Below are positions 1 through 13,730 of a stretch of 64,000 nucleotides of DNA, piece by piece; within the stretch, counting starts at the first letter, position 1, and each line of letters begins with the position of its first letter. Source of the stretch: Medicago truncatula (taxonomy: Eukaryota > Streptophyta > Magnoliopsida > Fabales > Fabaceae); contig NC_053047.1 in the NCBI RefSeq assembly GCF_003473485.1, positions 8,385,001-8,449,000 on the forward strand, read 5' to 3'. The notes under the pieces were generated by a model. The model did no database searches. It was not told the DNA's origin and saw only the letters and a program-made list of their open reading frames with translations. Position numbers and translations under genes: made by a program.

Positions 1-235
1 TGTTGGATGTTGACTAAATACAAATGACAAAACCCTATTTATAGGGATACAAACATTCTGGTCCTAAATAGGGAGATCAAGAGTAATATAAAATCCTAAG
101 AAGGTTTAAGATACTGCGAGATTATAAAAGATCCTAGGAAATAAAATAAGTTATTCTAATGCAATATAAAAGATATTATAAGATACTTTATGCTCTTAAC
201 AATAATAAAGTAAAAATTCAGACACCGTAGTCTGA
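1..235 (-). mobile_element. Possible LTR fragment
   Basis: The window opens with TGTTGGATGTT and the minus strand carries a TATA-like stretch (CTATAAATAGGG, around 38-49), as in the promoter of a Copia-type LTR. The other end is not clear and no coding region is visible. It could equally be ordinary AT-rich DNA. It lies in what may be intron 3 of CSN3. Confidence 0.3.
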
Positions 236-507
236 GCCATTAAAAAAAAAAAAAGTTTAGTAGTATGCAAATTCCTCACTAAGAACTTGTGAAACAGCAT
301 TAACTGAATCACCAAAATGTTGGTTTAGCTATTCAATGTACTCATCATTTACCGGATGCACATTTCAATCTAATGATAATCAAAATATTAACTAATAGAA
401 TAATTCGGCTGTCAAATCCTATTTCATTTCATTTGAATAATTCGGCTGTCAATGAAAGTAAATACACATGCTGACTATTCCGATGAAATGGCCTTGGGGG
501 GGGGGGC

Positions 508-879
508 TAACTCATCCTTACAAAACCGGCTTTGTAAGGATGAGTTAGGCCCCAAATTTCGACATGGTATCAGAGCCTATCCTAGATCTATTGTTGGGCT
601 TCCCGCATCGTCCACGCTTCAGGCCCATTGGGCCGGGCTGAAGCGTGAGGGTGTGTGTTGGAAATTCCGCCTTAATTGCGGTCTGCCCCTAGTCGCCTTA
701 ATTGCGGCCTTTGGTTAGCCTTCATTGCAGCCTCCAACACCTTCAACGTGTTGGCTTTGAGGGGTGGATTTAGTCCCACATCGGATAGATAGCACTCTTG
801 AGAAGAGTTTATAAAGAGGAGGCACTCCTCACCTTACAAGCCGGTTTTGTAAGGATGAGTTAGGCCCCAAATTTCGACA
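508..879 (+). mobile_element. TRIM (miniature LTR retrotransposon), 5' LTR broken
   Basis: The right LTR runs from TGTTGGAAATT (656) to ATTTCGACA (879), about 224 bp. Before it lies a 91-bp internal part that begins with TGGTATCAGAGC (565-576), the usual initiator-tRNA-Met primer site, directly after a second ATTTCGACA (ends 564). So 508-564 is the remnant of the left LTR. No coding capacity is present, which is the definition of a TRIM. The left LTR remnant is a near-perfect palindrome (508-550) next to an 11-G run (496-506). Confidence 0.75.
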
Positions 880-1371
880 GGGGTCAAACTACAATACAGA
901 ATCTTTCATAAACTCAGTTAAAGAAGAGACCATTGCCCTGGGTCAATGATAGTGATCAACATGTGGATTTGCCACCGTAATTGACATCATAGTTTCTAAG
1001 ATCAACAATATATTCTCACCTACCATACAGATACACTTGCTCAAACTCACTTGTAAGGTTTGGTTATTTTCGAGATTTTTAAAGTTAATATGAAAATACA
1101 ACATTCCTAAGTTTGATGCAAGTTCTTTTTAAAACAAAATATAGAAAATATGGGGTGATTTTTTATATCTTCATTTACAGCTATACCTAATACAACACAG
1201 TTGTATTTTAAAAATGGGTACTTAATTTCAGCAGGAAGAACAAATAACCCTGGATAACTTGGTTTAAATTATCCTAAAATAATCAAGACCAAAAGCAGTT
1301 GGGAGGAGAACAAAAAGATTATGATAGAAATCAAAGAAGCATGAAACAAAGAATACAATATCTCAGTCTAC

Positions 1372-1448
1372 AGCTACTAAATGCCCTCCATATGCAGTCT
1401 ATGACACTAGCATTGCAATGTTAGCTACTAAATGCCCTCCATATGCAG
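1372..1448. repeat. Short tandem repeat, two 26-bp copies
   Basis: The 26-bp string beginning AGCTACTAAATGCCCTCC occurs at 1372-1397 and again at 1423-1448 (51-bp period). The flanking stretch 900-1900 otherwise shows no gene that I recognise. Confidence 0.8.
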
Positions 1449-1924
1449 CCAGCCCACCCTTTAACTTGGGAACCAGGGTTGTGGGGCATAACGGAACTCT
1501 GAAATCCATTTGCAAAGAAATCAAAGCCTCCCTTACCATTTTTAAATAACATTTTACTTTTTAAAATGCCACCAATTTAGACGACTTTCAAGGAGGACTT
1601 CAAACATCAAACAGGGGAAAGAAACTTTTAATTAAATTTCTATACTCTTCCTGTTCCTCCCCTTTCATTTCTTTTTTACTTCTTCCCCTTCCAAGTTTCA
1701 ACTCCCATTAAATTACAATTGAAATAACATATGAAAGATTCACAAGCAGTAGATGTGAAAAACAGAACTACCTACATTTTATTGAGAAAGAAGTAAAGAA
1801 CAAGTCGAGTATGTTGAAGAAATTACAGTATGTTATATAACTAAAATGCAATACTGAAATATATGAACAAATCCTACATCTGTCTCTCTTTTCCAACTCA
1901 AAAGAAAAGAAGAAAGCAACGCAC

Positions 1925-4900
1925 CCGTAATAACAGTACAGATAAAGGTCTCGCGGATGGTCTACTTCAAAAACATCATCATCCAATATGGATAGACCAG
2001 TTTTGTAGCATTTTGCCAACAAGCAAAGCATAAGAAACTCTGCATGCAGAGGAGTCAAATGCTCAGCGGAGACTTGAAGTTTCCGAAGAGCAGTGAACAT
2101 TGGAGCCACCCCACGTATAGGAGCTTCCAGCAGCGTTACTAGGTCCTTCAACCTCTTGCAAACAGATACAACTACAACAGCCAAAAACAACAAATAGAAA
2201 ACAAAATCACAAAAAGAAACGGTAATTCTTGTATGCGCATAACACCTATAAGTATAACCAATCCAGAACTCAAGATACATTAAAATAATAATAGAAAGAC
2301 ATCAAAGGCTGTGTTTAAGTTATTATAATCTAAAACTTTTAATGGACTGGGTAATAGACACCATGTATTCCTTCAAAATATTTTAAGAGAAACTTTTCCA
2401 TGAATTGGAGGGACTAGAAAGGGGACAGCATGTCGCCTTTTGTAGTTCCTCCAATTCAAATGAAACTCCTTTGAAAAAAATTCTATTATTCTTAAAATAA
2501 CTTCTCCAATGTCAGTTTTTCTGTAAACAACTTTGTCAACATTTAATTCAAAGAGACTCGGACATGGAAGGAAACAGTAACACGGAAAATAAGTATAAAA
2601 TGACGTCACAACTCACAACATATTTTTCACAAATAATCCATCCATATTTCAGCATCTTTCCACATCAAGTTGTTTGTTCTTAAAACTTGTACACCCTCCG
2701 GTCACTAATATAAGCAAAAAAACTACATTTTAGGTTCATTCATTTAATGATGTATGTGGTCTATAATAAAGACCATGTACATCATTAAATGAATGAATCT
2801 AAAATGTAATTTTTTGCTTATATTAGTGACCGGAGGGTGTATATGTTATGGTAAGATGGTGAAACATTATTCTGTGGGTAAATAGTAAACAAGCTCAATA
2901 ATGCAATATTGAAATCCCAATATTTCAACACAAAGCAAGTACATTTTTCTGGCGCCAACCGAATCTGCTCCACACTGCAAGCATTGATGAATCTTGCTAT
3001 GATCGGAACTGCCTCTTCAGCTTGCTGCTGATTTGAAACTGAAGCAGCTGAGAATGCATCTCTGTAACCATAAATGTATGTCTCCAATTAAATAAAAACA
3101 GAAAAAATAAATTCACTATTCCATAACAAACAAAACAGGCACGTGAACAAGATTTAAGGAACAGTTCAGATAAACTCGAATGCAAGCACTTCTGAAAAAA
3201 AATATATCAACAGTTATAAAAATAAAATAAAAAACTTTTTCTTTCTCCTATCTAAGTTCAAATTTTACCCTGCATCTCAATTTTTCAGAAAGTTCCTTAA
3301 TTAGCTTCTCTATTCACTCCTATAAAGTTATAGTTGTAGCACTCTTCATAATGAAGGTATGTCCGGTGTCCGACACCAGCACGACACCGATGCATATGGT
3401 TACATTGAATCACTTTCTTTTTCTCAAATTATGATCAGTGTCTACGTATCAGTGAAATGTGATTCATAGATTATCAATACTTTATCACAAATAAAAGACT
3501 ACAGATTATTTCAATTCAGAAACACTTGTATTCTAGTATGTAACTCCTTTAAAGTGAGCAATTTAGAGTCTGAGGTAATTATATCAACCATTGATGAAGA
3601 ATTCAATTGTTAATTTTACATATTACATGCACATGCAACACAAATTACGAGTGTGTTAAAATAACAAGCGCTCATTTTCTTACTTTACTCTCAACTCACT
3701 TAAGATGATCCAAATCTTATATACTAAATGTCTGTTTGATTGACTTATTTAAGTTTACCTATTGACATAACCACTTGTTAGACTGTTTCAAAGAGCTTAT
3801 GAAAACAACTTATAACATATGCATAAGCTATTTTCAACTTACTCCATAAGCTCTCCAAGACAATTCATGAAAACAGCTTATACCTTATATAAAAGCAATT
3901 CGGTTTTATCTTATTTTTTGTAAAAGAAATAGCTAATACATAAGCATTTTTATATGATAACTGTTTAAGCTATAAGCGCATAATTAAGTTGTTTATCCAA
4001 ATTGGGACTAAATTCAAAGGAAATAATTACCACCTAAGCAAAAAAGTGAATATTTGGTTCTAGAGTCCATCAACTAGGGTTTAACATTTAATCCAACAAC
4101 AATAATGACATGTATATAAGCTAGCTGTTTTCATCTTATTTCCATAAGCTAAGCTTATGAAAACCACATATACCTTATATGGAAACAATTTATCTTTATT
4201 TTATAGAAATAACTCATACATAAGCATTTATATGACAAGTTTTATGTTATAATTGCTTAATTAAGATGTTTATCTAAACAATGCCATTTACTAGAAGCCA
4301 ATAAAAATTAGGACTAAGGGCCTGTTTGGATAAACAACATATTTGCAGCTTAGCCTTAGCGCTTATCATGATAAGCGCTTAAGCATAAGCTACATAAGCT
4401 ATTTTTATAGCAAAAGATAAAATAAAGTTGAATTGTTTTTGTATATTCTAAAAGATGTTTTCATAAGCTATATTGGAGGCGTGTCCGGTGTGCAACACAT
4501 GTTGGTGTCCAACACTAACACATGTGATTAGAATCAATTATGCCATTTACACAAATTATCACCGGTGTTGACGTGTTAGTGTCGTCTGAGGTGTACACGT
4601 TAGTGGCTTCATAGCTAGAAGCTAATCTAATTGGGTCTAAATTCTAAACAAATAATAACAACCTGCTGAATATTAAAAAAAAAAACTCTATAGAGTCCAG
4701 AAACTAGGGTTTTAACATTAAATCAACAACAACAACAATACCTAAAATCTAAGAATATATAGATATATTAAAAAAGAGATTCTATTCTGCTATTATAAAA
4801 AAATGAAGGCAAAGTAAGGATTGCTTACTTACGAAGCACAGACACCGGACTCGATACTAACACTTTGATACCCAAAATAATTTGAGAAAATGACATAATT

Positions 4901-5517
4901 GAATGTAATCGTATGTTTCAATGTCGTATCAGTATAGTGTGGTGTTATATATGACATTCAGTTGTTTATTCATCCAAACAGGTCATGGCAATATTAGAAG
5001 GTAATAGAAATTGAGAACTATGTAGCACCGACATTTCCGATGGAAGGCATGTCTGGTGTCCGACACCACTGACGCATGTAATTATATTCAATTAAGTCAC
5101 TTTTACAGTCAGTGTCGAATCCATGTCAACGTGTCAGGGTCGTATCCAGTGTGTACTTCATAGATTGGTAATAAATTCAAATAAAAAAATAACATCAAAA
5201 TAAAAGTGAATATTTGGCTTAAGAGTCCAGGAATGGGGTTTAAACATTCAATCAACAATAACAAAAAAAGAAGCTAAAATCTAGTAATTAAAAAGCGATT
5301 ATAAGAAAGAATAAGATTATTGTGATACGTACAGAAGATAGAGAAAACCGAGAGAATGAATGGAAGGATCAATGAGTTGAAGAATTGGATAGAGACGAGA
5401 TGAATCGGAACGGAGAGTTTCATCGGAGTGTTTCAAGATGGTATGAAGACGAGCGATGTCGGCGGAGGAGCTTGATAGACCTTGGATTTGTGCGATCAAT
5501 GGTTCGAGAGGATCCAT
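1925..5517 (-). CDS. CSN3: COP9 signalosome subunit 3 (CSN3), N-terminal exons only
   Basis: CSN3 is a scaffold subunit of the nuclear COP9 signalosome, which removes NEDD8/RUB from cullins. Exon 1 is 5333-5517 (start MDPLEPLIAQIQGLSSS), exon 2 is 2943-3061 (contains VPIIARFINACSVEQIRLAP) and exon 3 is 1925-2171 (CKRLKDLVTLLEAPIRGV, ending PRDLYLYCYYG). Phases join cleanly: 185, 119 and 247 bp, with GT donors at 5332, 2942 and 1924 and AG acceptors at 3062 and 2172. About 184 of roughly 420 family residues are encoded here. The C-terminal PCI domain is absent. I found no further exon in 1-1920, so the rest is beyond the left edge (an intron of at least 1.9 kb containing the TRIM) or lost. Introns 1 and 2 are loaded with MITEs. 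Confidence 0.88.
2692..2839. mobile_element. Stowaway-type MITE in CSN3 intron 2
   Basis: A 148-bp near-perfect palindrome has ends CACCCTCCGGTCACTAATAT and its reverse complement, flanked by TA dinucleotides (2690-2691 and 2840-2841). This is the TA target duplication of mariner-related Stowaway MITEs. Confidence 0.88.
3357..5165. repeat. Cluster of GTGTCCGACACC-type MITE copies in CSN3 intron 1
   Basis: Four diverged copies of one short repeat, with ends like TGTCCGGTGTCCGACACC, lie near 3357-3475, 4480-4615, 4840-4945 and 5040-5165. Each has a middle resembling CACTTTCTTTTTCTCAAATTA. A further copy is at 25080-25265. Between them lie copies of a second family rich in TTTTCATAAGCT (see next entry). 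Confidence 0.65.
3745..4475. repeat. hAT-like MITE family (CATAAGCT-rich), about three copies
   Basis: Copies near 3745-4010, 4090-4290 and 4318-4475 carry the terminal phrase GGCCTGTTTGGATAAACA and internal TTATGAAAACAGCTTAT. Related copies occur at 39810-40045 and 57830-58105. This is a common dispersed repeat of legume genomes; the class assignment is from memory. Confidence 0.55.
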
Positions 5518-6529
5518 GGCGGTGATGATTAGGGTTCTGAGTTCTGAGTCGAGTTGATTCGACGAGTAACGAGTGAGTGGGTTTTGAAGGAGGAAAGATG
5601 GGAGGTTTTATATATGTGTTGGTTTATGTGTGCCTGTGTGAAAAGGATTTTTATTTTTGAAGTTATACTGCATTTTTCTAAAAAAATAGCAATATTTTTT
5701 GTCAAAACAAAGATAAAAAAATGGCAATTTTTAGACTCCTTTCGTCCCAAAATTATTGAGAAGATATCGTGTGTTCCAAGATAGGGGTTATAATCGTAAC
5801 TTTTTAAAAGATAAGGAGTCAAAAGATCATATTTCCCCTATGTTAAAGGGTCAAAAGATTATATTTCCTTAAATATGGGTCACTTTTGCAATTTTTTTAA
5901 TAGTGAGCCAAAATCGCAACATTTTAAAACTTAGGAGGCGAAGAGTGCAATTTAACCTATTCTTTTATTATGTGTGATATATATTTTTTTTTATGAAAGA
6001 GTGTGTGATACGTATGAAATTTACCGATTACTAGTAATTTTGGTTCCTGAAATAAAGAACAAGTAATGCATCAAAATTTTTAATAGTTTTTGATCGTATA
6101 TTTTTGTTAGTCAAAATAATCTTTTAATGTTGATATTAACATTTTTCATATATGATTTATATTTTGTTAAAAAATTCTAATTTTTTTTGGAAAGATTTTT
6201 ACAATTTCCTACACATTTATGCAAAATGTCATTAAAAAATACAAAAATTAACTTAAAAATAAGGATTAAAAGTTGAAGAAATTTCTTATAGGGATTAAAA
6301 CGAAAAAAAAATTGAGATATTTATAGGGATCAAAAACATATTTAACCTTCTAAAGAATGTATGTCCTAATGTATATTTTTATTGGGTCATACTAACTTAT
6401 GCCCTAAGGGCACAAGTTAAGGATTAAAAAAAGACATTAAATGCACAATTTTCAAAATTAAGTTTCGACATTTGGCTTTAAATCTATGTATTATGAGCCA
6501 AGATATCATTTTCCTTTTTTAATTAGGAT

Positions 6530-6704
6530 TTTTTTTTTTTGGTTTTCGCACCGGTTTCCAACCCACCAAAGGTGGACGACTAATTCGGCTAATGCGTAGA
6601 GGCATGTGCATTGGTCAAATATTGTTCTCCTAGGAATCGAACCCGATATTCCCGGGTACGTTCTTCGAATAAGCTCTTTATCACTAGAGCCCAAGGAACT
6701 TAAT
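6530..6704 (-). mobile_element. tRNA-derived SINE, minus strand, with perfect target duplication
   Basis: On the minus strand there is an A-box-like segment (GGGCTCTAGTGATAAAGAGC) and a B box (GGGTTCGATTCC), and a terminal poly-A that shows here as the poly-T at 6530-6540. The 15-bp TTTTTTAATTAGGAT is found exactly on both sides (6515-6529 and 6705-6719), marking the insertion. Confidence 0.82.
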
Positions 6705-6959
6705 TTTTTTAATTAGGATCTTATTAATAAGTGAATGCATGTGAATACATTGATCACACATATTTTAATAAAAACTTACTATTATAGGTTTTTTTTTTTG
6801 CCACAGATAAAAAATTTACTATTAAAGATTTTTTTTTTCCGCTGAGGTTTAAACCTCACGTATATTATCCTGTGTTGTCTGTGTCAACTCTTAAACTCAC
6901 GATGACGCTATTAAATGTTCACATTGTTAACATTTATACTGCTCCCTCAAAAAAAAAAA

Positions 6960-7190
6960 CAATTTATACTGGTATAAATCAGGAACGGACCCACCGTATA
7001 CAGCCAAGTGCCCACCGTGTATACGCTGAGAACCCAGAACACAACACACATCAATTTTATTTCTTCTCTCTCACAACAAGAAACAAACCCCGTCAAGGCC
7101 TCTCTCTTCTCCACTCTCAGCATCACCTTCAAACCAACCATCTCTCTCGCAGTTCTCACTCACTCTACGTCAAGGTAATCCAATTGATTC
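6960..7190 (+). other. Pyrimidine-rich, 5'UTR-like stretch with no following gene
   Basis: A CT-rich segment ends in CAAGGTAATCC (donor-like, about 7170-7180), as a plant 5'UTR exon would. No open reading frame that I recognise follows before 9328. It may be a distal 5'UTR exon of the RVB1 copy or a relic promoter. Between 7200 and 8140 I see no gene. Confidence 0.25.
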
Positions 7191-8140
7191 TCTAGTTTCT
7201 CATTCCTTCACCAATGTCTTGTTTTAGGGTTTTAGAATTGAGAATTGAGAAACTTTTTAGGGTTTTAGAATTGGAGATTGAGAATCGTTAATAGCTTTTC
7301 TGAATGCATGGAAATATGCCATAGCTTTTTTGCTACCGCCAAATGCCATATGTTTTTTTTTTTATTAATAATATAATTTGTTCAAAAAAAAGAATTAAGT
7401 TCATTGTTATAGAGTTTGGAAAAATTGCTTGTACATGATAATTGCTTATTGAGCATTGTGACTTCTGTGTACAATTGTGGCTAAATGACCGTCTTATAAG
7501 TTATAACTTATATAGAAAAAATGTTCTTTTCACAATTAGCATTGATGTTATTTTAGCTCATTTAGCTCATTTTCAACAAATGGATAGTAGACGATTTTTA
7601 TTGTAATTGTATTGCATCAAACAATGTTAATTCTTGTTGTTAGTATAATCTGCATCATGAAATTTTAGCCACAACAATGTAGAATGTCTGGGTCCACCCC
7701 TGGTATCGATGCGTCTCTGTTATGTGTAATATACAAGTGTCTCTGTTATATTTGCTTTGTGATACTTTGTCTTTTGTTTCAAGCTATGAGCAGAAATTTC
7801 ATTATAATTGAGAGCTATTGCATTAATTTAGTTTACAATTTTTTTTTGTTTTTAGAATTTAATAATTTTTAAAATTGAGTGTTGTGATTTACAAATTGTT
7901 TTTGTGGTGATAATTATAGAAGAAAATTCACATCTCAGACTTTAGAGATTTTCATGATCAATGAGAATGTCAATTCTTATTCGCAAAGCAAAAACTTGTA
8001 ATATATCTTTGCAACTATGTATTTTTTATTTTACGAAATTTGGATATATAAATAGTGACGAGAGATTTTCAATGCATCTTAGTACTAAGTTATTGAGAGA
8101 GATACTTGTGTACAAACGAACATGTTATGGTTTTATAACT

Positions 8141-8473
8141 AATGAAAAATAACATATAGTCATTAATTATTTTTTTAATAAAAATGTAAAGTTAAGATAA
8201 TGAAATCGGTTCTCCTTATTTTTCTCTTTACCGTTGAAAAAATATTATTGTTTGCACATCAAGTTATGCTCTGCCTACGAAATTATCGTTCAATCAAACT
8301 CTATTGATTCCCAGGGGGGTTGATAGAAGGGTTGTTTGGTAGTCAGCGCATGACTTGATTGCAAACAATGATTTTATCAAAGTGACCAAGAGAAATAAGA
8401 TTAGAACCGATTTTCATTATATTAATTTTACATTTTTATTAAAAAGTTAATGATTGTCATGTTATTATTCGTT
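8141..8473. mobile_element. Long-TIR foldback MITE
   Basis: The first and last ~90 bp are inverted copies (left contains TAATAAAAATGTAAAGTTAA, right its counterpart). Pairing continues inward (ATTGTTTGCA...CAAGTTATGC with its counterpart), so nearly the whole 333 bp can fold on itself. No coding region. Confidence 0.75.
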
Positions 8474-9279
8474 TTGTACGCAAGTATTTCTTGTTTGCAT
8501 AATTCTCATGTAATCGTCATAAACAAATGCATCTGGTGTTGATGTCACCATCGTAACTGGTGGCATCTCCATTGGAGTTGTCTCATATTTTATTGCCTTG
8601 TGGAGCGGCGTCGTCGCCTTTACCATTTGGGACTTACCATGAGACATACATTCCTTCCTTTTCTTTTTACCTTTTCTAATTTAGGGTTAAATAAGTTTTT
8701 TGTCCTTATACAATTTTCAAATTTTGCTTTTTATTTCCTCTAAATTTTTTATCAAGTTTTAGTCCTAAATATTTTCCATCATAGGCAAACTATCCTATGA
8801 AATTTTGAATTACTTTGTGCAATAGAGGGACAAAAAAAATAGGTTCGTCCGACCTATTTTTTAATCAAAAGCATATTCACGTTGAATTGTCCCCCGATTC
8901 TAATTGCATTCATAGTTTTGTTACATTTCATGCTAATTATGCTAGAAACTGACTTCTACCTCCCACTCAATTTTTATGAAGTCTTAAAACATAGGACCCT
9001 AGCCACTTTCTGCACATAATTTTTGGTTGTGTGTCCACCTTTTTTCCCTCTTTTTTATACGACATTTTCGGATTATACCTAGTCCAATTTGTAAGTGATA
9101 TACACTCAAACCCTAGCCTTATTTCATTTCCTCTTCCTCATATACATTGCTGCCGCTTTGCTTCTCATTCTCAATCTGTGTCATGTTCTTCTCCCTTCAA
9201 TCTCTCTCCCCATGCATGTCAAAATTATATACAAGTTTGTTTAATGTAATTTGTTAAAAAAATAATCAAATATCAGTGA

Positions 9280-9867
<588 letters not shown>

Positions 9868-10221
9868 TAACTGAAGATTATGGTAAAAGTATCAGCCATG
9901 TGATAATTGGATTGAAGACAGTCAAAGGAACCAAGCAACTAAAGTTGGACCCCACCATATATGATGCCTTGATCAAGGAAAAGGTTATTCTTTTCTCTTT
10001 TTCAAAGGTCATTTTAAATCTATACAAATATTGGTGTCAAACATTCTACAGCTTTGATACAGGTAGCTGTCAGGGATGTTATATATATTGAGGCAAATAG
10101 TGGGGCTGTGAAAAGGGTTGGCCGAAGTGATGCTTTTGCTACTGAGTTTGACCTTGAAGCTGAAGAGTATGTTCCACTTCCCAAGGGAGAGGTTCACAAG
10201 AAAAAAGAGATTGTTCATTAT

Positions 10222-10425
10222 ACTTAGGGTAATGCTTGTTTTAGCGAGAAATAACATCCCGAGTACATCCCGAGCAATGTATTGTGTTGTGTTGTTACTG
10301 TAGCGTCTCACTTTTCCATCAAACCACCCATTTTTCCAGCTAAATTAAAATCATACGGTGTGCATGCTTCGTGAAATTTTCGCCTGGTTATTTCTCGCTA
10401 GAAATAGCAGTGCTCTTTTTATGTA
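10222..10425. mobile_element. MITE with inverted ends at the lost exon 3 donor of the RVB1 copy
   Basis: TTTTAGCGAGAAATAAC near 10231-10247 is matched by GTTATTTCTCGCTA near 10385-10400, with partial pairing further out. TCATTATA before and TGATTATA after may be an imperfect 8-bp target duplication (hAT style). The outer borders are uncertain. Confidence 0.55.
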
Positions 10426-10429
10426 TGAT

Positions 10430-11526
<1,097 letters not shown>

Positions 11527-11532
11527 TAATGA

Positions 11533-11685
<153 letters not shown>

Positions 11686-11967
11686 TAAGTTTTGCTGAAG
11701 TGGAAAGTTTGAAGAAACTAGATAAATGAAATTTGATTACTAGTAGCCCGTCATTTTTGAGGTCTGTAGTTAATTAGTCTTCTTCAGTGCTGTATGCATG
11801 ACCTGATTTTGCAGTATCTCAATGGGGCATGTCTCTGTGTTTTCATGATTTGTTGGGGCATAGAAGTTTCTTAACACAAAATTGCGATCATATTTGTTAG
11901 CAGTTACAGATTAATATGATCCCATTTTAATTATTTTTATCATGTTCAAAATTGAGTGTAAGAATGA

Positions 11968-12111
<144 letters not shown>

Positions 12112-13263
12112 TAGCCTTTCAATATGTCAAACGTGCTAATTTTGGATGCTCCAACATACAGATTCTAGCTATCCGAGCTCAAGTGGAGGAACTTGTTGTG
12201 GATGAGGAAAGTTTAGCTTTCCTTGGGGAGATTGGACAATGGACATCTCTAAGGTCTGAATTCTAGATTACTTGTTATCTAACTTTTTCCTTTCGTATGT
12301 GACTTATATGTGTTGTTTATCATATCAGGCATGCGGTTCAGCTTTTATCACCTGCGAGCGTTGTCACCAAGATAAATGGCAGAGACAACATCTGCAAGGT
12401 AATAATGAATTGAACGTTTGCACTTGAAGTAATTTGTTTACTTTATCCCTTTAACGTACGTTGCTGCTGTTTTGAAATTTGTAGGCGGATCTTGAGGAAA
12501 TTTGTTCACTTTATTTGGATGCAAAATCATCTGCCAAGCTACTTCATGAGCAGCAAGAAAAATACATATCATAATGCTATTTTCAAACTGCTTGGTATTA
12601 TTCTTGTAAGGAAATAGTTTCCTACCTAGGACAAACTCGCAATCCTATGATCCATTTTGTTAGACCTTAGAAGTGCCTAATTGCTGCATTTCCTATTGAG
12701 CATGGTGACACTGTACCTTGCGGTTTCCTCCATGCAAGATCCCTTCTCTCTGCTGCAGTCTTCCGGCAACAACAGTGATAGATCTTCTTTGGTACGGTGG
12801 TGTCATGAACGGGAGAGGAGAGTCTAATTGGCTGCCAGAGTTATTTGACCGTGTTTATACTTTTTTTTTTTTTTTTTGTCATTTGGCTATTTGTGGTTTT
12901 GGATCATCATTCTTGTATAAATGATTGTAATGTTCATTTTCATAGTTTCATTCACTAATGAGAATATAGAATTACAATCCATTCAATCTAACTCTTTTCT
13001 CTCAATTTCTCCCTAAATCATTTGTTGCTAGAGTAACAAGAAAATTGTTGTGCTAACACAAACAACAGAACAATCATGTGCTCAGTTCAACGATCATCGA
13101 TTCATACATTCTACATCATCACAGAGACTTGTGGGATGATCTAACATTAATGATACGACTACTCTAACTCTCTCATAAACCTAATATTGACCCCTGGAGA
13201 AATTCTTCTACTTTGTAACATGATTCAAGGTTTATTGGTGAAAATTTTGGTGAAGTTTTGTAG

Positions 13264-13730
13264 GGAATTAGGGTCACTTGCTTCTATTTGATTGACATGG
13301 AATGATGAAAATGAATTCTCAATTGCCAAATTTCATAGAATTAAAATTTCCAAAGTGAACACGGGCCACTATAGACATAATGAAGTTGTATGTTATAATC
13401 TATTTAATTATTCTGGTAATCCTATATCTGTAATGATATAATTCAAAAAAATTATGAAATGAAGCTAAAAGTATCCAAAGCATCCTACGTGGATATGTGT
13501 CATACAGGGAAACAATTACTATTTAAAGTGTTTCTACTTCCTTACTCTTACGTGACTTCAGTGCTGAACATCATACATAAATACAAGACATTGGACAGGA
13601 TATTGACACATGTAATAATTTAAAAAGTAGAAGTGAATGTATAAAACCATACGAGTTATCTGCGTTGAACATCAGAAATGTCCTCAAACTAAAGTGGCGT
13701 GTGTTATTTAAAGAATCCTTAAACTGTATA
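13264..13730 (+). repeat. Left copy of a ~500-bp direct repeat flanking the EF-G fragment
   Basis: This copy shares long, slightly diverged stretches with 16258-16763, including ATTCTCAATTGCCAAATTTC, CATCCTACGTGGATATGTGT and GTGTGTTATTTAAAGAATCC in the same order. The two copies start about 3.0 kb apart. No protein is encoded. 12950-13263 upstream and 13731-14999 downstream show no gene. Confidence 0.8.

Noticed and set aside
452..718. 88-codon open frame
   Set aside because: It runs across the TRIM palindrome, primer site and LTR start; chance frame.
8465..8647. 60-codon minus-strand frame (MSHGKSQMVKA)
   Set aside because: No family recognised and it overlaps the end of the foldback MITE; unsupported as a gene.
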